A stretch of 64,000 bases of DNA from a virus: positions 1 through 64,000 of IMG/VR virus record IMGVR_UViG_3300036829_000104. One strand, written 5' to 3'. Below, piece after piece: positions 7,849-15,583 of this stretch (positions are counted from its first letter, which is position 1; each line of letters begins with the position of its first letter). The notes under the pieces are model-generated. The model ran no database searches, was not told where the DNA came from, and was given only the letters and a program-made list of their open reading frames with translations. Position numbers and translations under genes: made by a program.

Positions 7849-8039
7849 CGGGTTACCTCGCGCACGTCGTAGGCGCACAGCCAGTCGCGGTTCCCGTCGG
7901 GGTCGGTGACCTGGTACTGCTGGTGCGGCTCGGGGCGCGTGCCGTCGGTCTCGCACGGCTTCGCGTCGAGGACGGTCATGGTGAAGCCGGGCATGAGCGT
8001 GTGCTCGATGCGGGCTCCGGGCTTGACGTTGGTGGGCAT
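7845..8039 (-). CDS. Hypothetical protein
   Basis: 64 residues. A clear AAGGAG lies seven bases before the ATG, deciding the start over an upstream one. Strand-rich, with a C-terminal DWLCAYDVREV. Confidence 0.6.
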   Translation of the reverse strand: MPTNVKPGARIEHTLMPGFTMTVLDAKPCETDGTRPEPHQQYQVTDPDGNRDWLCAYDVREVTR

Positions 8040-8050
8040 AGATGACTCCT

Positions 8051-8533
8051 TTACCTTGCGCAGCCGCACGGCTGCTGGGTCCTGTACTCGCCGCGCGACA
8101 TCGCGATCATGTCTGCGTCAACGCACGCGTCGTACATGAGGTCGTCGAGATCATCGCGGTAGCGGTCGATGCCGGCGAGGCGCTGCGCCCGGACCATGTC
8201 CACCAGCGCGCCCGGCACCGCGTCCCCGGCCGGGCCGATGCGGTCCCCGGGGCCCTCCGGGCGCCCGTCCGGGCCCCAGCGGACCACCAGGTACACCTGC
8301 GAGTGCTGTGTCAGCCACGACACCCCGGACGCGCCGTCAGCAGCCGTCCAGTGCACCCGGGCGAACCGGTCAGTACCGGTGCCGGGAGTCACCGCGTCCA
8401 CGCGGACCGGGAACGGCCAGAACGGGGCGAGGATCTCGTCGCCGACATCGGCCTGCCACAGTTCCGGCGGGCCCGGGACGTGCAGCTCGCGGAGCCGGGC
8501 TAGGTCCGCGTCGTCGCGGGTGTTGAGTGCCAT
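8051..8533 (-). CDS. Hypothetical protein
   Basis: 160 residues. The N-terminal half has a beta-barrel-like strand pattern (DEILAPFWPFPVRVDAV, then VYLVVRW); the C-terminal helix ends in a Cys-containing tail (QQPCGCAR). Unknown function. Confidence 0.6.
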   Translation of the reverse strand: MALNTRDDADLARLRELHVPGPPELWQADVGDEILAPFWPFPVRVDAVTPGTGTDRFARVHWTAADGASGVSWLTQHSQVYLVVRWGPDGRPEGPGDRIGPAGDAVPGALVDMVRAQRLAGIDRYRDDLDDLMYDACVDADMIAMSRGEYRTQQPCGCAR

Positions 8534-8535
8534 GG

Positions 8536-8751
8536 TCAGCTCTCCCCGCCCCGCGTGACCTCGGCCAGCAGCACCGGAAGGCAGCCGCATTCCTCGTTCG
8601 CGCCGTGGTGGTAGTTGATGCAGTGGTCATCCGGGCATCCGCAGGCGTCCCCGCGCCAGCGGCCGTCACGGAAGCCCTGCGAGCGCGCGTACGCGGCCTG
8701 GGTGATCCCGGCTTCGCGCAGCTTGTCCTTCGCGGCCTCGTTCAGCTTCAT
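8536..8751 (-). CDS. Hypothetical Cys/His-rich protein
   Basis: 71 residues. Residues about 37-55 (CGCPDDHCINYHHGANEECG) make a compact Cys/His cluster likely to bind zinc, after an N-terminal helix with a QAAYARSQG turn. Possibly a small DNA-binding or adaptor protein. Confidence 0.6.
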   Translation of the reverse strand: MKLNEAAKDKLREAGITQAAYARSQGFRDGRWRGDACGCPDDHCINYHHGANEECGCLPVLLAEVTRGGES

Positions 8752-8753
8752 GG

Positions 8754-8963
8754 TTACGCCGCCTTCCGGGCCAGGTGCCTGCCGAGCAGTTCCGCCGGAG
8801 TCCTCCACGGCTGCTCCCGGGTCTGCCGGGGAGGGGTGCCGTTGACCGTCAGCCGGTGGCTGCACCCAGGGCAGCGGTACAGGCCGAGGATGAGGACGAA
8901 GCCGCCGCCGCATGCCGGGTGCTCGGCGATGGCCGTTCCGGCGGTGATTGCGGCGTTGCTCAT
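8754..8963 (-). CDS. Hypothetical zinc-ribbon-like protein
   Basis: 69 residues; C19 with the later CPGC pair suggests half a zinc ribbon. It is the first gene of the 1.7-9.0 kb operon, and its ATG lies eight bases from the TTGTACAA box, so it shares a divergent regulatory region with the Phd-type gene. Confidence 0.6.
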   Translation of the reverse strand: MSNAAITAGTAIAEHPACGGGFVLILGLYRCPGCSHRLTVNGTPPRQTREQPWRTPAELLGRHLARKAA

Positions 8964-8970
8964 GGCAAAA

Positions 8971-8996
8971 TTGTACAACGCGACTACTTGTACAGG
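8971..8996. promoter_or_regulatory. Repeated TTGTACA boxes, likely antitoxin operator
   Basis: TTGTACAA (8971-8978, palindromic) and CTTGTACAGG (8987-8996) stand 17 bases apart in the 66-bp gap between the minus operon start and the Phd-type gene. Type II antitoxins usually bind such palindromes to repress themselves. Further on, TTACCAT at 9017-9023 could be the -10 of a leaderless transcript starting at the 9030 ATG. Confidence 0.5.
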
Positions 8997-9029
8997 CAAG
9001 CGCGAACGTGACTCAGTTACCATGTACTC

Positions 9030-9251
9030 ATGGACACGATTCCCGGCACGATGAACGTCAGCGACGCGCGGGCGAACCTCACCGAAGTCGTCAACACGGT
9101 GCGCCTCCAGGACCGCACCGTGCGCTTGATGCGACGGGGAACGCCACAGGCGGCGGTCATGCCGGTCGACCTCCTCGACCTCGTTGAGCAAGCCGGGGGC
9201 CTCGATGCCGTCCGCGAAGTGCTCCGCAGTCACATCAAGAAGTCCCGCTAG
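9030..9251 (+). CDS. Phd/YefM-type antitoxin, apparently orphan
   Basis: 73 residues; MNVSDARANLTEVVNTV and RRGTPQAAVMPVDLLDLVEQAGG are the two conserved blocks of the Phd/YefM fold. The gene is plus-strand within a minus-strand gene region. No RelE, Doc or PIN-like gene follows: the next gene converges from the other strand six bases away. It may act as a free regulator, or as an anti-addiction antitoxin against a host or plasmid toxin. Confidence 0.8.
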   Translation: MDTIPGTMNVSDARANLTEVVNTVRLQDRTVRLMRRGTPQAAVMPVDLLDLVEQAGGLDAVREVLRSHIKKSR

Positions 9252-9256
9252 CCCGC

Positions 9257-9559
9257 TCACGCCGCCGCCTTCCGCCGCCGGTCCTCGCCGACTGGTTTCG
9301 GGTCCGCCTCCCGCAGCTCGTCGAGGATCTCCAGGAACCTTGCCGGGTACTCCCTGGCGAGCTGCTGAAGCGCCTTTGCGCGGGTGCGCGTGTACCAGGC
9401 GGCCACGGCGGCGACAGCCGGGTCGGACCGGTACTCGTTCGTGTACTTCCGGTGGCCGTCCCGGCACGGCTTGCAGGGCTCCTCGCCGTTGTCGACGTGG
9501 AGCTTGTAGCCGTAGTTGGTGCCGCACTGGTCACGGACGGGGAGGCTCGCGGCGGTCAT
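9257..9559 (-). CDS. Small Cys-rich actinophage protein
   Basis: 100 residues. CGTNYGYKLHVDNGEEPCKPC is a recurring actinobacterial phage motif with three cysteines and one histidine, likely a zinc knuckle. A helical tail follows. Last gene of the 9.3-16.8 kb operon. Confidence 0.65.
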   Translation of the reverse strand: MTAASLPVRDQCGTNYGYKLHVDNGEEPCKPCRDGHRKYTNEYRSDPAVAAVAAWYTRTRAKALQQLAREYPARFLEILDELREADPKPVGEDRRRKAAA

Positions 9560-9639
9560 CGTGTTCCTTCCGGGGTTTGGGTGGTCTCGGGCCCCGGCCA
9601 GCCGGGCGGGATGACGGCTGGCCGGGGGCGGTCGGTCAC
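9556..9639 (-). CDS. Putative 27-residue microprotein
   Basis: The GTG start overlaps the stop of the next small frame and its own TGA overlaps the following ATG. It therefore continues the ATGA/GTGA chain that links every neighbour. Proline-rich (IPPGWPGPETTQTPEGTR). It may be a genuine peptide or only a translational bridge. Confidence 0.35.
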   Translation of the reverse strand: MTDRPRPAVIPPGWPGPETTQTPEGTR

Positions 9640-9713
9640 GCTTCGGGTATCTCGATGCCGGCGCGGGTGCGGATGACGGCGGCGTGCGCCTGGTCGAGGT
9701 CGTCGCAGTTCAT
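9636..9713 (-). CDS. Putative 25-residue microprotein
   Basis: MNCDDLDQAHAAVIRTRAGI, joined to the upstream coiled-coil gene by an ATGA overlap and to the downstream microprotein by a GTGA overlap. A Cys-containing helix is the only visible feature. Confidence 0.35.
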   Translation of the reverse strand: MNCDDLDQAHAAVIRTRAGIEIPEA

Positions 9714-10222
9714 GACGCGGCCAGCTTCCGCAGCGCGGCGGCGTGCTCTTCGTGGACCGCGTGGCGGATGTTCCACTGGCCGGCGCGCTCCCAGTCCTCT
9801 TCGCGCTCGGCGGTGCCACGGAACTGTGCGGCGCTGGCGGCCTCAAGCCCGCATCTGTCCGCGAGCGCGGTGATGCCGTCGTGGAGCCTGCTCACGCGCT
9901 TCCGGAGTTCGTCGCGCTGGCGGGTGACGTTGTCGTACGCGCGGGCGGTGCCGTCTTCCTGCTCGTTCGCCTCGTCGCGTTCGCGCCGGACGGCAGCGAG
10001 CTTGCCTTCCATCTCGCCGATGCGGGCGGCGAGCCGCTCGTTCTCCTCAAGCGCTCCCTTGAGCCGGTCGCGTTCCGGTCCCCACGCGGCGGCTACGCCT
10101 GCCTCGATCGCGGCGCGGTTGTCGTCGGCGAGGCTGCTGTAGGACTCGAAGTCGCGCCCGTACGGGTGGGCGGCGATGTACGCGTCCCAGAACGCGCGGC
10201 CCGGTGTCTTCGTGTCGCTCAT
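9710..10222 (-). CDS. Modular coiled-coil protein, family A
   Basis: 170 residues in three parts. The N-terminal MSDTKTPGRAFWDAY module is shared with the next two paralogues. A long Glu/Arg-rich coiled coil follows (about 60-115). The C-terminal ADRCGLEAASAAQFRGTAER...WNIRHAVHEEHAAALRKLAAS block is shared with the gene at 12353. Role unknown; the layout suggests adaptor or oligomerising proteins built by module shuffling. Confidence 0.65.
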   Translation of the reverse strand: MSDTKTPGRAFWDAYIAAHPYGRDFESYSSLADDNRAAIEAGVAAAWGPERDRLKGALEENERLAARIGEMEGKLAAVRRERDEANEQEDGTARAYDNVTRQRDELRKRVSRLHDGITALADRCGLEAASAAQFRGTAEREEDWERAGQWNIRHAVHEEHAAALRKLAAS

Positions 10223-11034
10223 GACTGGGTCTCCTTGGTGCGCCAGAACCACTCGCCGCCGGTCTCGGTGCCGTTCCACTGCTCGTCCGGCTCGTTGTCG
10301 TCCACGTCGGGCAGGACATTCAGCACCCGCTCGCGGACAGCGTCCATGTCGCCGCGAGAAACGTCGATCCACATCGCATACAGGTCGCGCGCTTGGTGCA
10401 CGACCACGCGGCCGAGCGTCTGGCATGCTCGCTGGATCTTGTCCCGCTCGGCGGTGACGGCGGCGAGCTGGTACGCGAGAGCGCTTGGCGCATCCCCGGC
10501 GTAGTCGCTGATGAGCGCGGCTTCGTCGATGACTAGCAGCGCCGCGTGCTTCCGGTCGCGCTCGGCCTCAATGTGGCGGACGTAGCGGACGGCGATGACG
10601 TCGGCTGCCTCGTCGCCGTCGAACTCGTCGCCCGCGTTGAGCAGGATGCCGTTGATGGTCTCGGCGTGGTAGCCGTCCATCTCGGCCGCCTCGGCGCGGA
10701 CCCTGGCGAGCTCCGACTCCAACTCGTTGATGCGGATGGCGTGCTGGTCACGTTTGCGGTCGGCGACCAGCGCCCGCTTCTGCGCGGCGGCGAGATGTGC
10801 CTCCAGTTCGCCGATGCGGGCGTCCCGCTTGGCGCGCTCGGCAACCAAGCGGCCGTCCATCCGGTCTCGTTCGGCGTGGACAGCGTCGATGGCCGCATTT
10901 GCCGCAGCTTCCCACGCGGCGCGCTGCTCGTCGGTGAACTCCTGCCACGCCAGGTCGGCGCGGTCTAGATGCGGGAAACGGGCATCAACGAAGGCCGTGT
11001 GCGCGGCCTGCCCGGGTGTCTTCGCGTCGCTCAT
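10219..11034 (-). CDS. Modular coiled-coil protein, family A (long form)
   Basis: 271 residues. The N-terminus MSDAKTPGQAAHTAFVDA matches its paralogues, then about 100 residues of coiled coil and a distinct C-terminal domain ending in an acidic/Trp-rich stretch (DEQWNGTETGGEWFW). ATGA junctions on both sides. Confidence 0.7.
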   Translation of the reverse strand: MSDAKTPGQAAHTAFVDARFPHLDRADLAWQEFTDEQRAAWEAAANAAIDAVHAERDRMDGRLVAERAKRDARIGELEAHLAAAQKRALVADRKRDQHAIRINELESELARVRAEAAEMDGYHAETINGILLNAGDEFDGDEAADVIAVRYVRHIEAERDRKHAALLVIDEAALISDYAGDAPSALAYQLAAVTAERDKIQRACQTLGRVVVHQARDLYAMWIDVSRGDMDAVRERVLNVLPDVDDNEPDEQWNGTETGGEWFWRTKETQS

Positions 11035-11318
11035 CGCGTGCCGCCTTCCAGGCACTCAACCCACGAGGCGGCCATGGCGGCGACCTGGATGAGTTCCTTG
11101 ACGAGCTTGTCGCGGTCGCCGTCCTGGTCATAGGTCAGCTCATGGGCGACTTCGCCGACTTCCTCGACGAGGATGGCGAGTCGCTCGTGGGCGGTGTACT
11201 GCGGGCCGAGCATCGAGTGCTCGCCGTGCTTGAGGTGGGCGCGCGTGGCCTCGGCCTGGATGGCGCTGAGCGTCAGGCCTGAGAGGACTAGCTGCGGCGC
11301 CGTAACGGTGTCTGTCAT
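11031..11318 (-). CDS. MazG-like nucleotide pyrophosphohydrolase
   Basis: 95 residues. ILVEEVGEVAHEL with the later DKLVKELIQVAAMAASWVE gives the EExxE...helix pattern of the all-alpha NTP-PPase fold. Such phage enzymes hydrolyse NTPs, dNTPs or alarmone-like nucleotides. GGAGCAA before the ATG supports this start. Its place among DNA-metabolism genes fits nucleotide-pool control. Confidence 0.75.
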   Translation of the reverse strand: MTDTVTAPQLVLSGLTLSAIQAEATRAHLKHGEHSMLGPQYTAHERLAILVEEVGEVAHELTYDQDGDRDKLVKELIQVAAMAASWVECLEGGTR

Positions 11319-11368
11319 TTGATTTGCTCCTATCGCCTGAGTGCGGCACGGTCGAAGGTGGTAGGTGG

Positions 11369-11824
11369 TCACAGGTCCGCTGTCGGTTGCGGTCCGTACA
11401 GGCCGCTGGCGACGGTGCGGGTCAGCCTGGCGAGCCGTCGGTATTTCTCCTCGGTCGTGTGACCGTCCCACTCCACGCTGCCGCCCGGGATGTGGTCGAA
11501 CGCGTCCAGGTCGCCGAGCGCGATGTGCCAGGTCATCTGCCCCGATGGCGTGGTGATCGCGATGACGGGCCAGTCCGGGTCGTGGTCGTCGCCGTCGTCG
11601 ATCGCCGACGGATAGCAAGCGGCGAGGTAGGCGACCAGGTGAGCGCGCTCACCGTAAGCCTTGTCGCGCTCAGCGGCGACGGGATCGATAGCGGCCTGTG
11701 CGGCGGCGTCCCAGGTGGCTCGCGTGTCCTCGGGAAGCTGGCCCCACGGCCGCGTGATTGGCGGCGTGAGGCGCTGCGCCCATACTTCGTACGCGGCCTG
11801 CCCGGGTGTCTTCTTCTCGTTCAT
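11369..11824 (-). CDS. Modular protein, family A (short form)
   Basis: 151 residues. The N-terminus MNEKKTPGQAAYEVWAQRL is the shared module; the C-terminal half is different (SGQMTWHIALGDLDAF). An AGGAGCAGCAC Shine-Dalgarno region, identical to that of the next gene upstream, precedes the ATG. Confidence 0.65.
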   Translation of the reverse strand: MNEKKTPGQAAYEVWAQRLTPPITRPWGQLPEDTRATWDAAAQAAIDPVAAERDKAYGERAHLVAYLAACYPSAIDDGDDHDPDWPVIAITTPSGQMTWHIALGDLDAFDHIPGGSVEWDGHTTEEKYRRLARLTRTVASGLYGPQPTADL

Positions 11825-11851
11825 GTGCTGCTCCTGGGTTTGAGTGCGGCG
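11821..11851 (-). repeat. 31-bp intergenic direct repeat, copy 1
   Basis: Exact copy of 12305-12335, covering the start codon, Shine-Dalgarno region and 20 bases upstream of the 11369-11824 gene. A related, shorter version lies near 11330-11350. The copies probably arose when a gene with its leader was duplicated. Confidence 0.8.
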
Positions 11852-11876
11852 GCGCGGTCGAAGGTGTCGTAGACGG

Positions 11877-12308
11877 TCACAGCGGGCCCATGCCGAGCTG
11901 CTTGCGCCAGTGGTTGACGATGGCGCGCTGGTCGATGGCCTGCGAGCTGGAGCCGACGGGCCTGATGAAGCCGACGGCGTCGCGGGCGATGGTGCGGTAG
12001 TGGTCCCGCTCGGCGCGGGCCTCGTCGCGTTCGCGCTCCAGCTCGCCGATGCGGGCGCCGTGGTCGCAGCAGGTGCCGTTGACCTGGGCTCGCAGAGCGT
12101 CGTTGCGTTCGCGGGTGACGGTCTCCAGTTCGTCAGCGGCGACGTCGTCCGCCTCAGTCGCGTTCATGGCCGCCGTGGCTTCCTCCATCAGCGTCTCGGC
12201 CTGGCTGCGGGCGTAGGTCTTCCCGCAGTCGCACGGGCCGGGATTGAACCACGATCCTTTCGGCGGCTGGACGGGGAACGAGCACTTGTGGGCGGGCTGC
12301 GTGGTCAT
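11877..12308 (-). CDS. Coiled-coil protein with N-terminal Cys motif
   Basis: 143 residues. The N-terminal CSFPVQPPKG...CDCGKTYARS suggests a small zinc site. Then a coiled coil with a central CCDHGARIGELERERDEARAE and a basic C-terminus. Start chosen by AGGAGCAGCAC; an upstream ATG would lack it. Confidence 0.65.
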   Translation of the reverse strand: MTTQPAHKCSFPVQPPKGSWFNPGPCDCGKTYARSQAETLMEEATAAMNATEADDVAADELETVTRERNDALRAQVNGTCCDHGARIGELERERDEARAERDHYRTIARDAVGFIRPVGSSSQAIDQRAIVNHWRKQLGMGPL

Positions 12309-12335
12309 GTGCTGCTCCTGGGTTTGAGTGCGGCG
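12305..12335 (-). repeat. 31-bp intergenic direct repeat, copy 2
   Basis: Same 31 bases as 11821-11851, again spanning start codon and Shine-Dalgarno region of a coiled-coil gene. Confidence 0.8.
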
Positions 12336-12352
12336 GGGTGTCTCGTCGTGGT

Positions 12353-12655
12353 TCATGAGGCGGCCAGCATGCGCAGCCACCCGGCGTGGATGGCGTGGAG
12401 CTCGTGGCGGATGTTCCACCGGCCGGCTAGTTCCTCGTTGCCACCGTCGATGGCGTCGTCACGGAACCGTGCGGCGCTGGCAGCCTCAAGTCCGCTCTTG
12501 TCCGCCATGGCGGTGATGGCCTCGCGCAGCTGCTTGCGTTCCGCCTCCAGCTCGGTGATGCGGGCGCGGAGGACGTCGATCTCGCGGTATGCCCGGCCAA
12601 GCTCCTTGCCCATGTCGCCGAGCGGGGTGCGCTGCCGGGGTGTCTTCTCGGTCAT
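12353..12655 (-). CDS. Modular coiled-coil protein, family A (minimal form)
   Basis: 100 residues: coiled coil (REIDVLRARITELEAERKQL) followed by the C-terminal block ADKSGLEAASAARFRDDA...WNIRHELHAIHAGWLRMLAAS, nearly the same as in the 9710-10222 gene. It lacks most of the N-terminal module. Confidence 0.65.
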   Translation of the reverse strand: MTEKTPRQRTPLGDMGKELGRAYREIDVLRARITELEAERKQLREAITAMADKSGLEAASAARFRDDAIDGGNEELAGRWNIRHELHAIHAGWLRMLAAS

Positions 12656-12912
12656 CGTGTTCCTTCCAGTGTTTGAGCGGTCTCCGCCGCGGCGGACTTG
12701 ACGGTGTGCTCGGCTGCCTGCACTGCGAGTGCCTCGGCGACGGCAGCGGCCACGAGGGCCTCGGCGGCGTCCATCACCTGCGTGACGCCCGGCCCGGTGA
12801 TGCGGTCGATCTCGGCCTCGTCGCTGACCGGGGTGCGGAACAGGGCGTTCCCGAGGCAGCGCGTCACCGTGGAGTTGAGCGCCATGCGGGCGGCAGCGGA
12901 TGCGGTTGACAT
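12652..12912 (-). CDS. Hypothetical Ala-rich protein
   Basis: 86 residues, helical and Ala-rich (AAEALVAAAVAEALAVQAAEH). ATGA junction with the family A gene. Function unknown. Confidence 0.6.
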   Translation of the reverse strand: MSTASAAARMALNSTVTRCLGNALFRTPVSDEAEIDRITGPGVTQVMDAAEALVAAAVAEALAVQAAEHTVKSAAAETAQTLEGTR

Positions 12913-12923
12913 GGGGGGTTGTC

Positions 12924-13298
12924 CTAGCTGCGGGAATGGGTTGGTTGCGCGGGAAACTCGGGAGAGGCGGCCAGTGCCGCCAGGTGCGCGTGCCACCGCT
13001 CGTGGTGGCCGCCAGCGTTGACCGGGACCGTCGGCTGCCAGCTCCAGCCGCAGGCGCAGCCGATGCCGCACATGCCCGGCTCCGCGCCGGGATTCAGCCA
13101 GTGCGGCAGGTGGCCGCCGTCCGTGACCAGCGGGGCATGGGCGGGGCACAGGTAGCCAGAGGCGACCCGGTTGAGCTGGCACCAGCCGGGCGCCTTGGCC
13201 AGGCCGCTGTAAAGCTCGCCGATGTTGAACGACTCGCCGCAGTCCGGGAGCATGCAGTGGCGCAGGTAGCCGGGATCGGTGAAGTCCGCCGCCGTCAC
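12924..13298 (-). CDS. Hypothetical multi-Cys/His protein
   Basis: 124 residues from a GTG in a GTGA junction. Three clusters (CMLPDCGES, CPAHAP, CGIGCACGWSW) plus HHERWHAH suggest at least two zinc sites. Common style among small actinophage proteins; function unknown. Confidence 0.6.
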   Translation of the reverse strand: MTAADFTDPGYLRHCMLPDCGESFNIGELYSGLAKAPGWCQLNRVASGYLCPAHAPLVTDGGHLPHWLNPGAEPGMCGIGCACGWSWQPTVPVNAGGHHERWHAHLAALAASPEFPAQPTHSRS

Positions 13299-13507
13299 GC
13301 CGCCACCTCCAGCGCGGCCGGCGGGTTCAGCGGCCACTGCGCCGCCGCCGCGTCCCACCACACCGGCCACGACGTCCCGCACGCCTCATGCGTGTAGTCG
13401 GCACGCAGGGAGCCGTTACCGGCCGGGGTGACCTTGGACGGGAGGACCGCGGGGTGGTCACCGGGATGGCAGGACGGGCACGAGTCGGCCAGGAACTGGG
13501 CGGTCAC
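13295..13507 (-). CDS. Hypothetical Cys-rich protein
   Basis: 70 residues from a GTG in a GTGA junction. CPSCHPGDHP and HEACGTSWPVWWD look like a zinc-ribbon pair, as in proteins that recognise nucleic acid or partner proteins. Confidence 0.6.
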   Translation of the reverse strand: MTAQFLADSCPSCHPGDHPAVLPSKVTPAGNGSLRADYTHEACGTSWPVWWDAAAAQWPLNPPAALEVAA

Positions 13508-13794
13508 GACGCCAGCCGCCGTCCACGCGCAGCCTCGGCGATGAGAATGCAGCCGAGGCGCTCCGCCTGGTCTGGGGTGAGGTCCAGCCGGACACCCGCG
13601 TCCGGGATCGTCAGGTTCACGAGCTCCAAGCCGGGCGCGTAACCCCCGGCCCACACGTCGATCAGCGTCTCCACCCCGTCGTGATCCGGAGGATGGGTAA
13701 GCCCGTCGAACCGCTCGGTGGTGTTGCGGGTGTAGGCCGCGTCGAACTCGCAGGACACGAAGTGGGCCGGATCTGGCGCAGGGGAAGTCATCAC
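13504..13794 (-). CDS. Hypothetical protein
   Basis: 96 residues; strand-rich centre (LELVNLTIPDAGVRLDLTPDQ) and a C-terminal helix. The phrase LDLTPDQAERLG resembles short actinobacterial proteins of unknown function. Confidence 0.6.
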   Translation of the reverse strand: MMTSPAPDPAHFVSCEFDAAYTRNTTERFDGLTHPPDHDGVETLIDVWAGGYAPGLELVNLTIPDAGVRLDLTPDQAERLGCILIAEAARGRRLAS

Positions 13795-14195
13795 GCCGCC
13801 TCCCTCGCGGCGACCTGGATACGCGAAGACGGGCTATCGCCGGACACCTCGCGGAGCAGGCTGTCCCAGTCCGACAGGTCGAACCAGTTCTTCTCCATCA
13901 GGTGCGCAGTCCAGCGGCACAGGGCCGACCAGGTCGCGATCCGAGGCACGTCAATCTCATAGCATCCCTGGTCGCGGTCATCGCGGCATTTGTCGTGCGC
14001 CGAGCGCCAGCGGACATCCTCCGGGTGCGTCAGCAGCTCCGTGATGTCGATCGCCGTACCGGACGGGTGGCGCTCCTCCCAGTCCGCTCGCGCCGCCTGC
14101 GCGGCGGTGACCTCGCCGAGGCGGACATACAGGCTGCCGGTGTCGCCCTGGATCGGGAACGAGCAGGTCTGGCAGATCAGGGTCAGGTCGCTCAC
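13791..14195 (-). CDS. Hypothetical Cys-containing protein
   Basis: 134 residues. Starts LICQTCSFPIQGDTGSLYV, a probable zinc ribbon start, then a helical body with WTAHLMEKNWFDLSDWDSLL. Overlaps dnaB by ATGA. Confidence 0.6.
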   Translation of the reverse strand: MSDLTLICQTCSFPIQGDTGSLYVRLGEVTAAQAARADWEERHPSGTAIDITELLTHPEDVRWRSAHDKCRDDRDQGCYEIDVPRIATWSALCRWTAHLMEKNWFDLSDWDSLLREVSGDSPSSRIQVAAREAA

Positions 14196-15583
14196 TTGGC
14201 ACCATCCATGGCTGAAGAGGGGGACCAGTCGCGGGACAGGGAGACCATCCGCCCGTAGTGTCCTTGGAATTGGAGGGTCACGGTCGTCTGAGCCCCCTGC
14301 CTGTTCTTGGTGATCAGAAGGTCGATTTCGCCTGCCCGCGGCGACTCCGGGTTCTGGGCGTCGTCCCGGTGCAGGAGGATCACGATGTCTGCGGACTGCT
14401 CGATCTCGCCCGACTCGCGAAGGTCGGCGCTGACCGGCACCTTGTCGGCGCGTGTCTCCGGGTTCCGGTTGAGCTGGGCGAGGAGGACGATCGGCATCTC
14501 GAACTCGCGGGCCATGATCTTCACGCCGCGGGCGAGCGCCGCCACCTGCTGCTGCCGCGACTCGGCCCTCGGCGCCCCCATGAGGCCGAGGTAGTCGATC
14601 ACCAGCAGCCGCGCCGGGTCGCCGGAGCGTGCCATGGCTCGCAGGCGCCCGCGGATGTGTGCGAGCGTCTGCTCTGACGTGTGGTCGATGAACAGCCGGG
14701 TCTCCATCAGCCGGTCATGCACCCGTGAGATCAGGTCCCATTCGGGGTCGGTCACCTGGTGGCGGACGATGTGCTTCAGCGGCACCTTCGACGCGGCCGA
14801 AATGCGCCGCTGGGTCAGCTGCTCCTCGGTCATCTCCAGGCTGGCGAACAGCACCGGCAGGCCGAGGCGGCTGGCCACGTGGTCGGCGAGCCCGAGGCCC
14901 GCGAGGGACTTCCCGACCCCGGGCCTCGCGCCGATCACGATCACCTCGTGCGGCCTCATGCCGCCGATCGCGTCGTCAAGGTCAGGGAATCCGGTGGACA
15001 GCCCCGGGTCAACATCGTTCTCGAGCGCGTCCAGCACCTCGCGGACCGTCTCCGAGTTCGGGCGCAGCGCGGTTGTCCCGGCGAAGGCTGTCGCGTCCTC
15101 GACGATCTTGCGGATCTGGTCGAGGTGGACGTCCGAGTCGAATCCGGGGCCGCCGGCGATCTGCCCGCAGGTGGCGAGCGCGGCGCGGATGTTCCGCTGC
15201 TGCGCGGCTGCGATGACCTGCGGGGCGTGGTAGCCGATGTTCCCGGCGCGCTCCATCAGCGAGTGCAGGAACACGCCGCCGTGGCCGAGGCCCTTAGCGC
15301 CAACCTTGGATAGCAGGCCGACGCGGGACAGCTCGCCGAGCACCGAGGAGGGATCCACCTCGGTACCCGCGTCGAGCAGCTGCTCCACGGCCTCGAGCAC
15401 GACGCGATTCGCGTTCGCGGCCAGGAACTCTGGGCGGAGGACGGCGAGCGCCTCGGTCGCGCCGGCAGATGACTGGATCGCAGTGCCGAGGACGGCGCGC
15501 TCGGCAACCACCGCGGGGCTTTCGTCTTCCGGCTCGTCCCAGTCGTCAACAGGGGCGAGGTGGCGGGGCGTGGGCTCGGTCAC
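14192..15583 (-). CDS. dnaB: Replicative DNA helicase, DnaB family
   Basis: 463 residues from a GTG in a GTGA junction. The N-terminal helical domain (about 25-165) is followed by the RecA-like motor: Walker A GARPGVGKS (218-226), the EMTEEQL block, Walker B LLVIDYLGL, a QLNR motif and the Arg-finger region near IVILLHRDD. It unwinds the fork of the element's own replicon. Two downstream-reading partners, a putative loader and an initiator, are encoded immediately upstream and coupled to it. Full length; no key residue is missing. Confidence 0.95.
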   Translation of the reverse strand: MTEPTPRHLAPVDDWDEPEDESPAVVAERAVLGTAIQSSAGATEALAVLRPEFLAANANRVVLEAVEQLLDAGTEVDPSSVLGELSRVGLLSKVGAKGLGHGGVFLHSLMERAGNIGYHAPQVIAAAQQRNIRAALATCGQIAGGPGFDSDVHLDQIRKIVEDATAFAGTTALRPNSETVREVLDALENDVDPGLSTGFPDLDDAIGGMRPHEVIVIGARPGVGKSLAGLGLADHVASRLGLPVLFASLEMTEEQLTQRRISAASKVPLKHIVRHQVTDPEWDLISRVHDRLMETRLFIDHTSEQTLAHIRGRLRAMARSGDPARLLVIDYLGLMGAPRAESRQQQVAALARGVKIMAREFEMPIVLLAQLNRNPETRADKVPVSADLRESGEIEQSADIVILLHRDDAQNPESPRAGEIDLLITKNRQGAQTTVTLQFQGHYGRMVSLSRDWSPSSAMDGAK

